This document shows, one piece after another, positions 22,740 to 32,720 of a stretch of 39,750 nucleotides of DNA. Each line of letters begins with the position of its first letter. Within the stretch, counting starts at the first letter, position 1. The position numbers and the translations under genes were made by a program. The notes under the pieces are model-generated. The model was not told the DNA's origin, searched no databases, and saw only the letters and a list, made by a program, of their open reading frames with translations. The stretch covers positions 1 through 39,750 of the forward strand of contig JAYMGJ010000125.1 in the NCBI GenBank assembly GCA_037178675.1. Direction: 5' to 3'. This DNA is from Scleroderma bovista. Taxonomy: Eukaryota; Basidiomycota; Agaricomycetes; Boletales; Sclerodermataceae.

Positions 22740-24000
22740 ATCTTACGAGGAGGTCCAGGGGTGCAGGGAACTAATGAGGAGGTAAGTCCTGACACTAGTA
22801 TGTGCTACTTAGTGCAGAGAGTCAAGTCCGGGCGCTAGAGGAGCACTGGAAGTAAGTCCGGGTTTTGCGGAGTTAGTCCGGACCGCGGGAAAGTGGACCG
22901 GAGTAAAGCGCAGTTTGTCCGGACGAAGGACATCCCAGAGGTGGGATAAGTCCTGAGAGGTCTAGCGTTGAGTCTGGGACAGAGGTGGCTTTTGCCCTCG
23001 TGCAAGTAGGAGACTTGCTAGGATCGGACATAGGACCAAGGGGACGAGATAGGACGGAGGCCGGAGTTGGCTGGAGTTCATGAGTTCAGATGAACAGATG
23101 GATTAGGAGAGCATAATGGGTAGTACAGAGTGGGGAGTATCTTAGTCGAGATTTGATCTAAGGAAACTACTAGGCCGGAGTATAGTAGTTTATATAGTAA
23201 ATGAGAACCAGGGTGAGTATATACGGTGACAAGTAAACACCTTAGTTGGGACAAGGGACAGAGCAGAAACGGACAGGAAAATAAAGCAGGTACAGGAAAA
23301 TAAACTGGAGCGGGAGCAGACACGGGGAACTAGAGATACAGGGACGACGGAGGAAAAGCAGGGACAGTGAAGTAAAGGGAACTAGGTCGGAAGAGGACAG
23401 GTAAGGGTTGGAGGTGGACTTAACTAATGTTAAGTCCGGAGCGATGTCCAGGACCGGAGGAAGTGCAAGAGCGGAGGGAGTGTACGAGTGGAGGGAGTGC
23501 ACAGGTGGAGGAAGGGCGGAGTAGCCGGAGGAAGGTCCGGAGTTGGACATGGAAATGTCCTAAGCCTTTGGTGGACCTGACAGAGGAAGTGGAGCAGGAG
23601 CAGGAGCAGAACTGAGCCGGAGTTGGATGTACCAGCCGGAGTTGGGCTACGTCGCAGACAAGGCTAAGGGAGTAGCCGGACTGAAACCGGAGTAGCAACT
23701 AGTGGTAGGTACAGGTCCGACACAGAGGAGTTAGACCGCGGATCTGTCTGTAGGGAGACAGGGGTTAGTCCTGAGGCGGAGATGGACGTAGTGACCGGAG
23801 TTGAGCTGGAGTGCAGCTATAGGGTTGGAGATGGCCGGACTAGATCCGGAGTTGCATCTATGCCTAAGGAGAGGTCAGGCGGGCCATGGTTAGACCAGAG
23901 TTGTGACTGGAAAAGTATGGATATGACAATATCACCAGATAGCATAGGGGGGTTGGAAAGAGTCTGACCAGTAGCAGCCATAGAAGTACTAGTGCACGAT
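22740..24000. repeat. Purine-rich tract with dispersed CCGGAGT motifs
   Basis: About 1.2 kb where the plus strand is dominated by G and A, with frequent CCGGAG, GTCCGGA and GGAGTTG words at irregular spacing. Open stretches here are compositional artefacts. It lies between the Myb-like gene and the right end of the Harbinger and could be a nested repeat; no boundaries were found. Confidence 0.55.
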
Positions 24001-24708
24001 GGCTGGTTGCAATGCGATGAAGGGTACAGGCTCACCTCCAATCCCAAAGTCAGACAGCTTTTAAGCCTTTGATGCTCCTATGCACCATATGGTCTTACAT
24101 TCTTCAGCAGTAAGGCTACATACTAGGTACAGGGATGGAATGCATAATATGAGGAATCCTGGTCGCCACCCTGCCCTTGTAGTGTGCATTCTCCGGTCGT
24201 AAATTTTATGATCGTAAACGGCGATCTTGCTAAAAACAAGAAATGATGTTAGAGATGTGTGGAATATGGATGGAATCACCTCATGCACGTCAATTTGCGG
24301 CATCCGAGTTGGCAGGTCTGTTGCTTTCATTCTTGTTGTGCACCATGTGCTCTGATGATGGTCTCTGAGCCCTGGAAGAGGCTGTGTAACGAATTTATGT
24401 CTGTTAAATGTGGTTTGTACACACCTTGTATGACTTCTGTTGACGTTGATGAGCACGGATAGCTGCAGGAGGGCAAAAGGTGATGGGATGCTGTTGCTGA
24501 CATAAGGGTCGCATGGTAGGAGTAGTGGCCCAATATGGTAGTCATGAGTTTATTCCTCATTAGAAAATCTATTCGGGGGTCTACCCCCCCCTTACAGATT
24601 AAGGTTTATTTGAGGGTGCTCAGATTTAATCTGCCATACAAAGTACTTGGCATCGCGGCACACCTGCCTTACGGAGAAAAATCTATTTGAATTTATGATA
24701 TTCATGAA
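24001..24708. other. Right subterminal part of Harbinger, no gene resolved
   Basis: Short open stretches on both strands (for example 24061-24456 minus) have no recognised motif; it may hold 5' exons of the Myb-like gene. There is a C-run at about 24584-24593. Confidence 0.45.
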
Positions 24709-24736
24709 TATTTCAGCCTACGGAAAGTCATCCATT
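24709..24736 (-). repeat. Harbinger right TIR
   Basis: Perfect inverse of the left TIR. The helicase remnant stop codon (24728-24730) lies within it. Confidence 0.85.
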
Positions 24737-24922
24737 GTTCTGTATGATGGCTGTATCTAACGCTGCCAACCGTTTGCTTTCCTGTCGCAAATGTTTAATT
24801 GAGTGTTGTGTTAATGACCTGTCATCAAAGTCCCACAAGAGTCTGATGTTGTTTCGTCCTCGGCTGCACGATAAGGCAACATATAGTAGGTTGGAGGGCG
24901 CGAGTTCAAACGTTGGAGCCTG
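24728..24922 (-). pseudogene. PIF1-like (Helitron) helicase C-terminal remnant
   Basis: Reading minus from 24922: FELAPSNLLYVALSCSRGRN, then IRLLWDFDDRSLTQH and HLRQESKRLAALD. The YVALSCSRGR segment is the family's C-terminal helicase motif (usually YVALSRSRG), and the acidic RDFDE-like stretch after it is typical of fungal Helitron helicases. The expected Arg is Cys here. Upstream the homology stops in a Thr/Asn-rich repetitive stretch (24930-25010). The stop codon falls inside the right Harbinger TIR. Confidence 0.7.
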
Positions 24923-25154
24923 AGAATTGGAGTCGTTGGAGTTGTCGTCGTCATGGTGGCTGTGGTCGAAGTTGTGGTTGTAGCCATGATTGATAGTCTG
25001 TGAACACATAATGTGCACAGGGCATCATGGACAATTGTTACATCCTTGAGACTATGCAAAGGACATATAGTGCCATCAGACTTCAAAGTGTCTTGAAGGT
25101 TCAAGATGGGATTGTAAACAAGGTGGCTGCCGGCGCAAGCTCGGCCGTATTGAA
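24923..25154. other. Helitron-like fragment, region upstream of helicase remnant
   Basis: Contains GTTGTCGTCGTC-type trinucleotide repeats (24935-24985) and, near the end, the inverted CACCTTGTTTACAA copy. No gene recognised. Confidence 0.45.
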
Positions 25155-25232
25155 TCACTGAGGTGGACAGGGGAACAATGCGAAAGTTCTAGTACTGTGA
25201 TTATGTAACATACCGCATTTGTAAGTCCAACA
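25155..25232 (-). repeat. Copia 3' LTR, first part
   Basis: Matches 31840-31917 closely. It ends in TCAC (plus strand 25155-25158), which is repeated at 19159-19162 where the rest of the LTR resumes. Confidence 0.75.
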
Positions 25233-25242
25233 CTCCCCCTCA
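25233..25242 (-). other. Copia polypurine tract
   Basis: The minus strand reads TGAGGGGGAG directly before TGTTGGAC of the 3' LTR; its TGA is also the pol stop codon. Confidence 0.75.
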
Positions 25243-28200
25243 AATGCTGCATAGTCCGAGGGAGGCAGCGAAATGCTTCGCCTTGACACTAGGTAAAGCT
25301 TTGGTAAGGGTATCAGCAACCATGTCCTCAGTGGGACAATAAAGTAATCTAAGAGAACCATTGTCAACAACGAAACGAATGAAATGATACCGGATATCAC
25401 ACCTTAGGCACCAGTTTAAGGATGTTCCCACGGTCTTTCAGATGGGGTTTCTTTGTAGGGCGAAACCCATCTAAGAGATACCCACCCTCAGCGCTACTCC
25501 CACTCAAATCCCGAAATAGACAGAGTGGTTCCCATCCCTTTCTGGTGAGCCTCCCATGAGCCTCCCAGCATTCTCCACTTAATCCCCACTCAATTTGTTT
25601 TTATTTCTGCGCTTCCTGTAGGATTACATAATCACAAAAAGTGTTGCTACTCCCAAAACACGGCCACATTTGGTCAATACCAGAACTGCAATATTCCCAC
25701 CCTTCTTGTGAGTCTCCTCTGCCTTCCTGTAGGAGGCTCTGTAATACTATATAGTAGTTGCCGTATCATCACCAAGTTAATAGCTTGATGTGGAAGCACA
25801 GGAGAAGTGAAATGATATGATGGACGGCATGGGAAAATGTCTGAAAAAATGCGGAGACTTTGAAAACATATCAAAAAAGTGACATAACACACCACACACA
25901 GCATTTGGTGCTCTACTGGTGGTGGTACTGAGGATCTGACCTATGATAGCATCTTACCATACAGGATATTGCATTAGTTAGCCTGACAGAACCTCTGGAC
26001 TCCAAACTTAGTGTACAGATTGTGCAACCTGCAGCACTGAAATGTAGCCATTGCACAAGGTGCTCTCTTGTGCCAAAATTTCGCTTTCTGAAGAGATTAC
26101 GGTTTATACAAATACTGTGACACATGTAAAGAGTCTGTAATGACACTAGAGAGTCAGTAGCACAATTCATAGACCACCAAATGCTGTGTGTGGTGTGTTA
26201 TGTCACTTTTTTGATATGTTTTCAAAGTCTTTGCATTTTTTCAGACATTTTCCCATGCCGTCCATCATATCATTTCACTTCTCCTGTGCTTCCACATCAA
26301 GCTATTAACTTGGTGATGATACGGCAACTACTATATAGTATTACAGAGCCTCCTAGATAGTCAGAATATGGATGGTTGCACTGGGGACTGATAGAGCCCC
26401 TATTTTCATAAAAGTAGTGTTTGCCCTCCTGCTCACCTTTAGAGCGCTCTGTATCCCAGTTTATGTGATAGACAAGTGGTAATAGTAAACTAATACAGTT
26501 ACAAACCATCCCAAAAGTACCAACACTCACAGTAAGAGCCTCCCAGGGTGTTATACCAGGAGGAGGAGAATGTGACACAGCACTTCAGAGGCTCCACCCC
26601 ATCAAATGCACTTGGTATATGTTGTAGGTACATATGGCCCCTTGAAGGGGATGTAATTCAGAAGTGTATATGTCCAATGTATCAAAAATGCGAAGCCTTT
26701 TTTGCTTTTACCCCTAACTATTTCTCCAACCATCCAGAGCCTCTGGCACACTCATTTGAGGCTCCATTTATGCACCTATATACTTATATAACATATCTGA
26801 TACTATGTACAGCACATGGGGACCAGGGATGGGGCACAGGAAGGCAGAGGAGACTCACAAGGAGGGTGGGAATATTGCAGTTCTGGTATTGACCAAATGT
26901 GGCCGTGTTTTGGGAGTAGTAGCGCTTTTAGCACTTATGTAATCTTACCTAGAGCAGTGAACAACTATTAATAAAAATCAAGAAGCCAAGGAGGCTCAGA
27001 TGAGCCTCAGCGGAGGGTCTAGAGTGGTCATAGAGGCTATGCTGGTGTGAAGCCAACAAAATGAACACTATTCAGGACTAGCCGAATAGGAGTGGCAAAT
27101 CCTGGTGTGGATGGTTGGTCTCTCAGATGGGTTTCTCACGACATAAAAACCCTGTCTGAGAGACCTCTATTGCCACCGAGAACTGGTGCCTAAGGTGGGA
27201 TATCAATATGCTTGGTGCGAGCATGATAACTACCGTCCTTAGTCAGCGCGATGGCTGACTGACTGTCTGAATGCAAAGGCGTCGGATGCACGAGCAGGCG
27301 GAAAACCTCTTCGATGAGTCGGCGGAGCCAGATGCCCTCTTTCGCAGCGTGCATGGCAGTGACGTATTCGGCCTCAGTGGTCGAGAGAGTGACTAGTTCC
27401 TGTTTCTTTGACGCCCAGCTGACAGCTCCTCCATCAAGGATATATGCATACCCTGAGATCACGTGACAATGTTCTTGGCTCGCTCCATCCGCATCAGTAA
27501 AGCCCTCGAGACCCTGCTTACCCGCTCCGAAGGTAAGTCCCAGTCTCTTCGTGCCCAACAGGTACCTGTAAATGCACTTCACAGCTTCCCAGTGTTCAGG
27601 CGCGGGATCTTGAGAGAACTGAGCAATGGTTGAGATGGCGAATGCGATGTCGGGATGGGTGGCAATGGCTAAGTACATGAGCGAGCCTATGGCTGCCCTG
27701 TATGGAATGTTTTTCATTCGAGTGGTGCCGGCGATGGACATGGGATGGGTGCGCAATAGTTGGACGTTGGGATCCATAGGAATCGAGATGGGCTTAAGGT
27801 CAGAGAAATTGTACTTAGCGATGATGGCGTCAATATATGACTCCTAGGACAGCGAGACAGTCCGGCTGACACGATCTTGGACGACCTTCATGCCTAGTAC
27901 CCAGCTAATTGGGCCTAAGTCGGTAATCTTGTACCTAGCGTGGATCTCGTCCTTGAATAGACCCATAAGCTTGCATGAGCTGCCAGTGAGTGTACAGTCA
28001 TCAACATGACTTGCGAGGATGAGAATGTCGTGTCCAATGTGAGCGTAGAACACTCCCCAGTCTGAATGTGCATGCTTAAGTTCGAGTTCTCTAAGTGAGC
28101 TGCAGAGCTCGAGGTACCACCTCAAAGCTCCCTGCTTCAAACCATAGAGGGCAACTCGGAGTTTCGTGACAGCGTGCTTGAGCCTCTTGTTGACATTGTA

Positions 28201-29037
28201 ACCTGGTGGGAGTTCCATATACAGGTCTTCACCTTTGTCTAACTTCCCATTCAGGAATGCGCTCTGGAAATCGAAGACGTCAACGTCCCAGTTGTTTCGG
28301 GCGGCGACAGCGAGGATGGTGCATAGGGATGAGAGTCGGGCGACAGGTGCATACGTCTCGTCATAGTCAATGCCCTGAACCTGTGAGTAACCCTTTGCTA
28401 CGAGGCATGCCTTATACTTATCGATCTCCCCGGCAGCATTCCTCTTTATCTTGAACACCCATTTGCATCCGATAACGTTCACGCCCTTCGGACACTCAAT
28501 AACATTTCATGTACACGCAGCCTCGAGACTGGTGAGTTCTTTTGAGATCGCCTCATCCAACTTTGCCCAGTCGGGTCTCATGCGTGCCTCATTGACTGTG
28601 GATGGGTCAAGGCCTTCTGCCTTGCTGACCCTCGCAACCATAGCATAGACAATGTCATCGTCATCTGGTGACTCCCCCTCGCTTCTGCCTCCATGGAACA
28701 CCTCTGACAGCACTGCTGTAGGAGTTTCCTTGAATCGCTTACCATCAACCGTTCCTTCGCCCTCACACAGTCATTTGAAGTATTCCGACTCGAAGCGTTG
28801 ATGTGTGGAGCGGCGTGGAAGTGGTTGAGGGTCGGGAGTCTTGAAGTTGGGGCCAAGATGGTCTGTGTTGGCATTGGAGGATGCAGGTGCGTTGTCTGTT
28901 GTCTCTGGAGGCGATGCGTGCTGATCGTCCATACGTGGTGGACTCTCAACGCTCTCGATGTGTGAGCTCTCGATGCTGATGACCTTCTGCTCCCCCTGCA
29001 CACTTGCCGTCAGAGGTATGACAGGAACAGCTCGCTC
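25240..29037 (-). pseudogene. Copia reverse transcriptase and RNase H, split by a TIR element
   Basis: After a variable linker the RT begins near 28490 (GCKWVFKIKRNAAG, CLVAKGYSQ, DVFDFQSAFLNG, ALYGLKQG) with the catalytic box HVDDC at about 28000. RNase H follows with GFTDADGA and STTEAEYV. The frame is cut after KHIDI by the element at 25400-27197 and resumes RYHFIRFVVDNG...EDMVADTLTKALP, ending at 25240. Internal stops: TGA 28771-28773, TGA 28507-28509 (expected Trp of the T-W motif), TAG 27844-27846 (expected Gln of LSQESYID). The final TGA overlaps the polypurine tract. Confidence 0.85.
25400..27197 (+). mobile_element. Palindromic TIR element, copy 1 (internally deleted)
   Basis: Perfect 8-bp TSD GGATATCA (25392-25399, 27198-27205; TGATATCC on the other strand) and 17-bp TIRs CACCTTAGGCACCAGTT. 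It interrupts the copia RNase H between KHIDI and RYHF. Compared with copy 2 it lacks about 480 bp of the left arm (junction CTTCCTGT/AGGAGGCTC near 25729). The inner arms 25725-25910 and 26185-26360 remain inverted. There is no transposase, so it depends on another element. The TSD length fits hAT, KDZ or Mutator-like elements but the family is unassigned. Confidence 0.85.
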
Positions 29038-30304
29038 TCACTGCTCAAAAGCGATGCTGCGCTCAACGCCAATAATGCCACGATCTGGGAAATAGATGCG
29101 ATGGCCATCGCTCTCTGGATCAAAACCGACCCAATGGCCGTCGCGTGCACGCATGTCAAGCTTCATGCCCGATGTGTCATGTACCTTTACGCAGCAACCC
29201 CATACCGGTACATTTTCCAGGTTGGGCTTTTTCTGGTACAGCATTTCATAAGGGGTTTTCTTGCCCAGGTGCTGTGTCAAGGTGCGATTCTTCACCCAAG
29301 TCACATGCATGACTGCCTCTCCCCACAGGCTCTTTGGCATACCGCTTGCATGTATCATTGCACATACCTGCTTGACTAACGTCCGATTTAGTCGTTCTGC
29401 AACACCATTGTGTTTGGGTGTGTTGTGTATGGTCACCCAGTGCTCGGTACCCTTTAACTTCAGGTGTTTAGTGAACTCAGCACTTAGGTACTCTCCACCA
29501 CGGTGAAAAGACAACAATGTGTTTGGGTGGCTGCTCCCTCAGATGAGGTGCATTCGACCCAGGAGCTTCTGGAGGTCAGGCAAGGCTCCCAAGTACTGGG
29601 GAGACTAGATGGAATAGGGAGAGTAGAGGTGTTCAGTCACTCCAGGACTGAGCTCAAACATATACAGAAGAAAGAGGGAGATTGCTTAGTAAGCTAATAC
29701 AAGCCTACATAAGCTAAGGTAGAGAGTCCAGTGTCAGTACTACTACCAGCAACTCTACACACCTAGAGACAGGACAGTCTCTACAGCGGTCAGAACGGAG
29801 TCTTTTGACCTTTGTGTTAAATTGGGTCGCCAGCCAGCTCTCAAATGCCTGGTACAAGTCAAATGTCTCAGACTTTGCCTTCTGGAGATAGAGCTTGGTG
29901 TAGCAAGTGTAGTCGTCGGTGAAGGAGGCATAGTAGCAGCTGTGTCCACCAGTTTGCATGGGAGACGGACCCCACAGGTCGGTATGTACCTCGTTGCTGA
30001 GTTTACTCTGACATAGGGGGTTGTGCAGCTTTCTGATCGGCTTGCGCGTGAGTTTTCCATACTCGCAGGAATCACAGGTGCCCATTGACTCATGGGCTTC
30101 GTCAAGGGTGATACCAATGATTGTGCCATCTTTGATCATCTGACGGATGGAATTGGGGGCAACATGACCTAGCCATTCGTGTACCTCCTGCATCGTGAGG
30201 AGTTCACCATGTTTTGCTACCCCTGCGAAGAGCTTTCTTGCCGCCTGAGACGACCTGAGAGAGTACAGCCCGCTGGTGAGTGGGATCTCACCCAACTTCT
30301 TCTT
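29038..30304 (-). pseudogene. Copia integrase, split by a 282-bp LTR
   Basis: A zinc-binding pre-integrase domain (HEWLGHVAPNSI ... CDSCEYGK) is followed by the catalytic core. The first Asp is in HTDLWGPSP, the second in RLRSDRGGEY (interrupted exactly at the Arg codon by the LTR at 29504-29785), and the Glu in HNGVAERLNRT. With the LTR and one 4-bp repeat removed the frame is continuous. It ends at TGA 29038-29040 after IAFEQ and continues in the same frame, so this stop also looks mutational. Catalytic residues are otherwise present. Confidence 0.85.
29504..29785 (-). repeat. 282-bp solo LTR, copy B
   Basis: Same length and termini as copy A, with a few scattered differences. It interrupts the copia integrase between RLRSD and GGEY. 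The target repeat is CCGC on one side and CCGT on the other, and it is again in the host gene's orientation. Confidence 0.75.
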
Positions 30305-31684
30305 TCATGAGTCGAAGATCTGACATCGCTTGTCACGAAAAAGGGCTGCATATCCGGCGACGTCAAGCTTGCCAATAGACACAAGGGTGATGCCCATCTT
30401 CGGTGCATACAGGACATCGTGAAGAAGAATGTGGGTGGTGGATGAGCCATTGGGAATGAGTATGGTAAGGTCTCCCTTTCCAATCGCTTCAAAGGTGTGT
30501 TTGTCCACTGCTGTGATGGCTTTAGGCACGATAGACCTGAAGTTCGTGAAGTGGTCGCGATAAGACGACATATGACGGGAAGCGCCTGAGTCGAAGAGAA
30601 TCATACGCTGGCTGGTCTGGAGATTTTCCCCAGTGAGAAGAGCACTACTGTAGGAAGATTTTGGCTCCTCATCCTCATCAGATTCAGTGCATATAGCCGG
30701 GAGGTCTGTCTCATCGACCTCTTGCAGCCATTCGTCCTCGTCATCCGAACCAGCTGCGTGCGCGAACCACACACCGTCGGGCTCTCCACCCTCAGCATCT
30801 GTGGTACCAGCTTTGTCCTTCAAGTCCTTTGACTTGCCCTTACTGTGGCCCTTCCACTTCCACTTGGGGCATTGGCCAGCCTTTCCACCGCCTTCCTCCC
30901 AGCAATCCTCGGCTTTGTGACCCTTCTTCTGACAGTTGTGACAGTTGCCAGAAAACTTTTTGGACGAGCTCGCAGAGTAAGTGGCATCCTCCCCCAAGCT
31001 TGTAGATTTCTTGCCCGACTTTGTCTGTCGTTGGTCATAGTCATTGATAAGAGTCGTCATGATAACATCGGGTGTGAGGTCTATGCGGATGATTTTAGCA
31101 GAGGTGGTCATGGTAGAAATGGTAGGATCATAGGACATGGGGACTGAACTAATCAGCATGGCGGCGAAGTCATTGGGATCTATTGAATGGCCAAGTGAGG
31201 CGAGTTTCTCGCGGAGAGTGATCATTTTATCAAAATGGGCACGTACATTGCCCTTCTCGGCACATCGTTGATCCTGGATCTTCCGTCGCAACTCAATTGC
31301 AACGATACGTGAACAGTTCTCGAATTTGTTTGCCAACGCATCCCAGATAGCGCTAGCAGACGTTTCGTTCCTGATCTTAATAAAAAGGGTTTTGGGAAGA
31401 GCACTCCCAATTAGCTGCTTCACATAGCCATTCTCCTTTTGCCACGTAGCATACTTCTCCAGGTACTCGGCAACAGCTAAAGCTTCCGCTTTGGAGGGCA
31501 CCCACAGAGGCTCCTGATCTTCACTAGGATCGGTAGGTCTTGGTTTGGTACCCTCTAGGTACTCAATCAGGCCCTTTGCCTCTGCAGCCCACTCGACGCG
31601 ATTCTTGAACGTAAGCCAGTTGCTTCCATCTGCTTTCAAGGCAGGAATCTTGGGGAGAAGATCCTCCTTCGAAAAGCTAGTCAT
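30305..31684 (-). pseudogene. Copia gag with zinc knuckle and aspartic protease
   Basis: 459 residues from ATG 31684. The N-terminal capsid-like part starts MTSFSKEDLLPKIPALKADG and includes NWLTFKNRVEWA. A CCHC knuckle, CHNCQKKGHKAEDC, lies near residues 248-261, followed by a lysine-rich then acidic linker and the protease active site ILFDSGASRHM near residues 363-373. The frame stops at TGA 30305-30307 after FDS, but the same frame continues with KKKLGEIPLTSGLYSL, the pre-integrase region, so the TGA is a nonsense change (CGA would restore Arg). Gag packages element RNA; the protease matures the polyprotein. Confidence 0.85.
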
Positions 31685-31739
31685 CGTTTCAGAGATAACA
31701 CATTAGTTTACTTTTAAGTGACCCTTAATGAGCACGGGC

Positions 31740-31752
31740 AGGGCTCATAACC
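31740..31752 (-). other. Half-tRNA primer-binding site (initiator tRNA-Met anticodon arm)
   Basis: The minus strand reads GGTTATGAGCCCTG adjacent to the LTR end. Its complement, CAGGGCTCATAACC, is the anticodon stem-loop of yeast initiator tRNA-Met (anticodon CAT). Drosophila copia and yeast Ty5 prime from an internally cleaved half of this tRNA, so this element probably does the same. Confidence 0.75.
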
Positions 31753-31917
31753 TATAAGTCTATAGGTCACTATAGTACATCAGCAAGGGAACAAGAAATG
31801 AGTACAGTAGCATATACTCACTTCAGTGATCAGGGTAAGTCACTGAGGTGGACAGGGGAATGACGCGAAAGTTCTAGTACTGTGATTATGTAACATACCA
31901 CATTTGTAAGTCCAACA
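31753..31917 (-). repeat. Copia 5' LTR
   Basis: 165 bp, reading TGTTGGACTTACAAATG at its start and ending ACTTATA just before the primer site. The promoter-proximal 74 bp are repeated at 25159-25232 and the rest at 19069-19162, showing that the 3' LTR is split. Confidence 0.75.
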
Positions 31918-32720
31918 CTCTCCCTCTCCCTTTCCACGTCCACCAGCTCTTCATCCATGGCTTCGAGTGCAACCCAACAGTAACTAGTCAACATATGTCT
32001 CTGTCTCAAGCATAACTATTAACTTTGCACGCCCCCATCCAGTATTGAAAGCAACATGTTACCGCCACATTGAAGAAGCTGAGACCGAGGAAGAGAAACA
32101 GTTAATGCCCACGAGCTTCCAGAGCAGACTGACTGGCTGTCAACTCCACGGGTCACCATACAGCCATCATCCAAGCCATGGTCAAAAGACGGCTTGAAAC
32201 AGTCGAAGACGTTCATCACCGTGCGGGGCGTTGCAAACAGGCTCTCACCCAGAACAACATAAGTCTTTTCCCCTCCATTTACTATGACACTAAGCTTGAG
32301 ATCATCATATCAGAACTGCCACGAGTACTCCCTCTTCAGTGCCTTTAAAAGACTATTTTGAGGTATGTCACCCCATCACTAGGAGCAGTATTTTAGAGTG
32401 CATATATGCACGACTCACGACTCAGCTTCTTGCAAGATAGGTGCAGCGGCTGCAGTACTCCTTGCAAACAGCACTTTGTCACACTCAAAGATGGTGCAAC
32501 GCGTCTGCAGAGAATACAAGGTGGGGATGAGTCTCTGTTGGACCTCACTGACATCAACACAGACCAGGATGACAGCGACTTGCACCTCAATGTCGAGCCT
32601 GTGTACAAGTGTCCAAGGCATGGGTCACAATGGAAGAGGTGCTCACATTGTACATCACTGAAGAAGAAAACATAGCTCTATTTGAGCATTATTGGGGCAC
32701 TGTCGATGAGGGCACTGGCC
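31918..32720 (+). pseudogene. Degenerate coding region, Cys-rich protein, family unknown
   Basis: Coding-like plus-strand stretches in shifting frames: CYRHIEEAETEEEKQLMPTS at ~32060, AMVKRRLETVEDVHHRAGRC ... LFPSIYYDTKLEIIISELPR at ~32175-32335, and from 32406 MHDSRLSFLQDRCSGCSTPC ... VYKCPRHGSQWKRCSHC. The CxxC and CxxH spacings suggest a zinc-binding fold. A short intron (GTATGT..TTTTAG, ~32361-32396) may join the second and third blocks. It belongs to the outer unit, outside the copia element. I do not recognise the family; it may be the remnant of the outer element's own protein. Confidence 0.4.

Larger units (their letters stand above)
19293..24736 (+). mobile_element. PIF/Harbinger DNA transposon with two genes
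   Basis: 28-bp terminal inverted repeats, AATGGATGACTTTCCGTAGG..., match perfectly at 19293-19320 and 24709-24736. Inside are a DDE transposase (+) and a convergent Myb/SANT-like gene (-), the two-gene plan of PIF/Harbinger. A 282-bp solo LTR interrupts the transposase. No clear 3-bp TSD is seen (flanks GTA and GTT). Its 5.4 kb is long for the family, partly because of the purine-rich tract at 22740-24000. Confidence 0.85.
19163..25154 (-). mobile_element. Helitron-like fragment inserted in copia 3' LTR, carrying a Harbinger
   Basis: The TCAC repeats at 19159-19162 and 25155-25158 bound the insertion. Without the nested Harbinger it is 548 bp. Near its ends lie inverted copies of CACCTTGTTTACAA (19160-19173 and, reversed, 25112-25125). 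It contains the C-terminal end of a PIF1-type helicase (minus, 24728-24922) and, downstream of the helicase stop, a hairpin at 19217-19234. Rolling-circle Helitron/Helentron elements encode such helicases and often have terminal hairpins; most of the Rep-helicase is missing here, so this would be a non-autonomous remnant. A canonical CTRR end is not seen. Confidence 0.5.
19069..31917 (-). mobile_element. Ty1/copia LTR retrotransposon with three nested insertions
   Basis: Minus-strand order: 5' LTR 31917-31753, primer site 31752-31740, gag/protease, integrase, RT, RNase H, polypurine tract 25242-25233, 3' LTR 25232-25155 continued at 19162-19069. Integrase precedes RT, the Ty1/copia order. Insertions: a 282-bp LTR in integrase (29504-29785), a TIR element in RNase H (25400-27197), and a Helitron-like unit with its own Harbinger inside the 3' LTR (19163-25154). 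Five in-frame stops, all one transition from a sense codon, also disable it. No 5-bp TSD is evident (left flank GTACC, right flank CTCTC). Confidence 0.85.

Noticed and set aside
25159..25232. A complete 74-bp copia LTR
   Set aside because: The 5' side shows the LTR continuing to a primer site at 31752, and the missing part of the 3' LTR was found at 19069-19162; the short length is due to an insertion.
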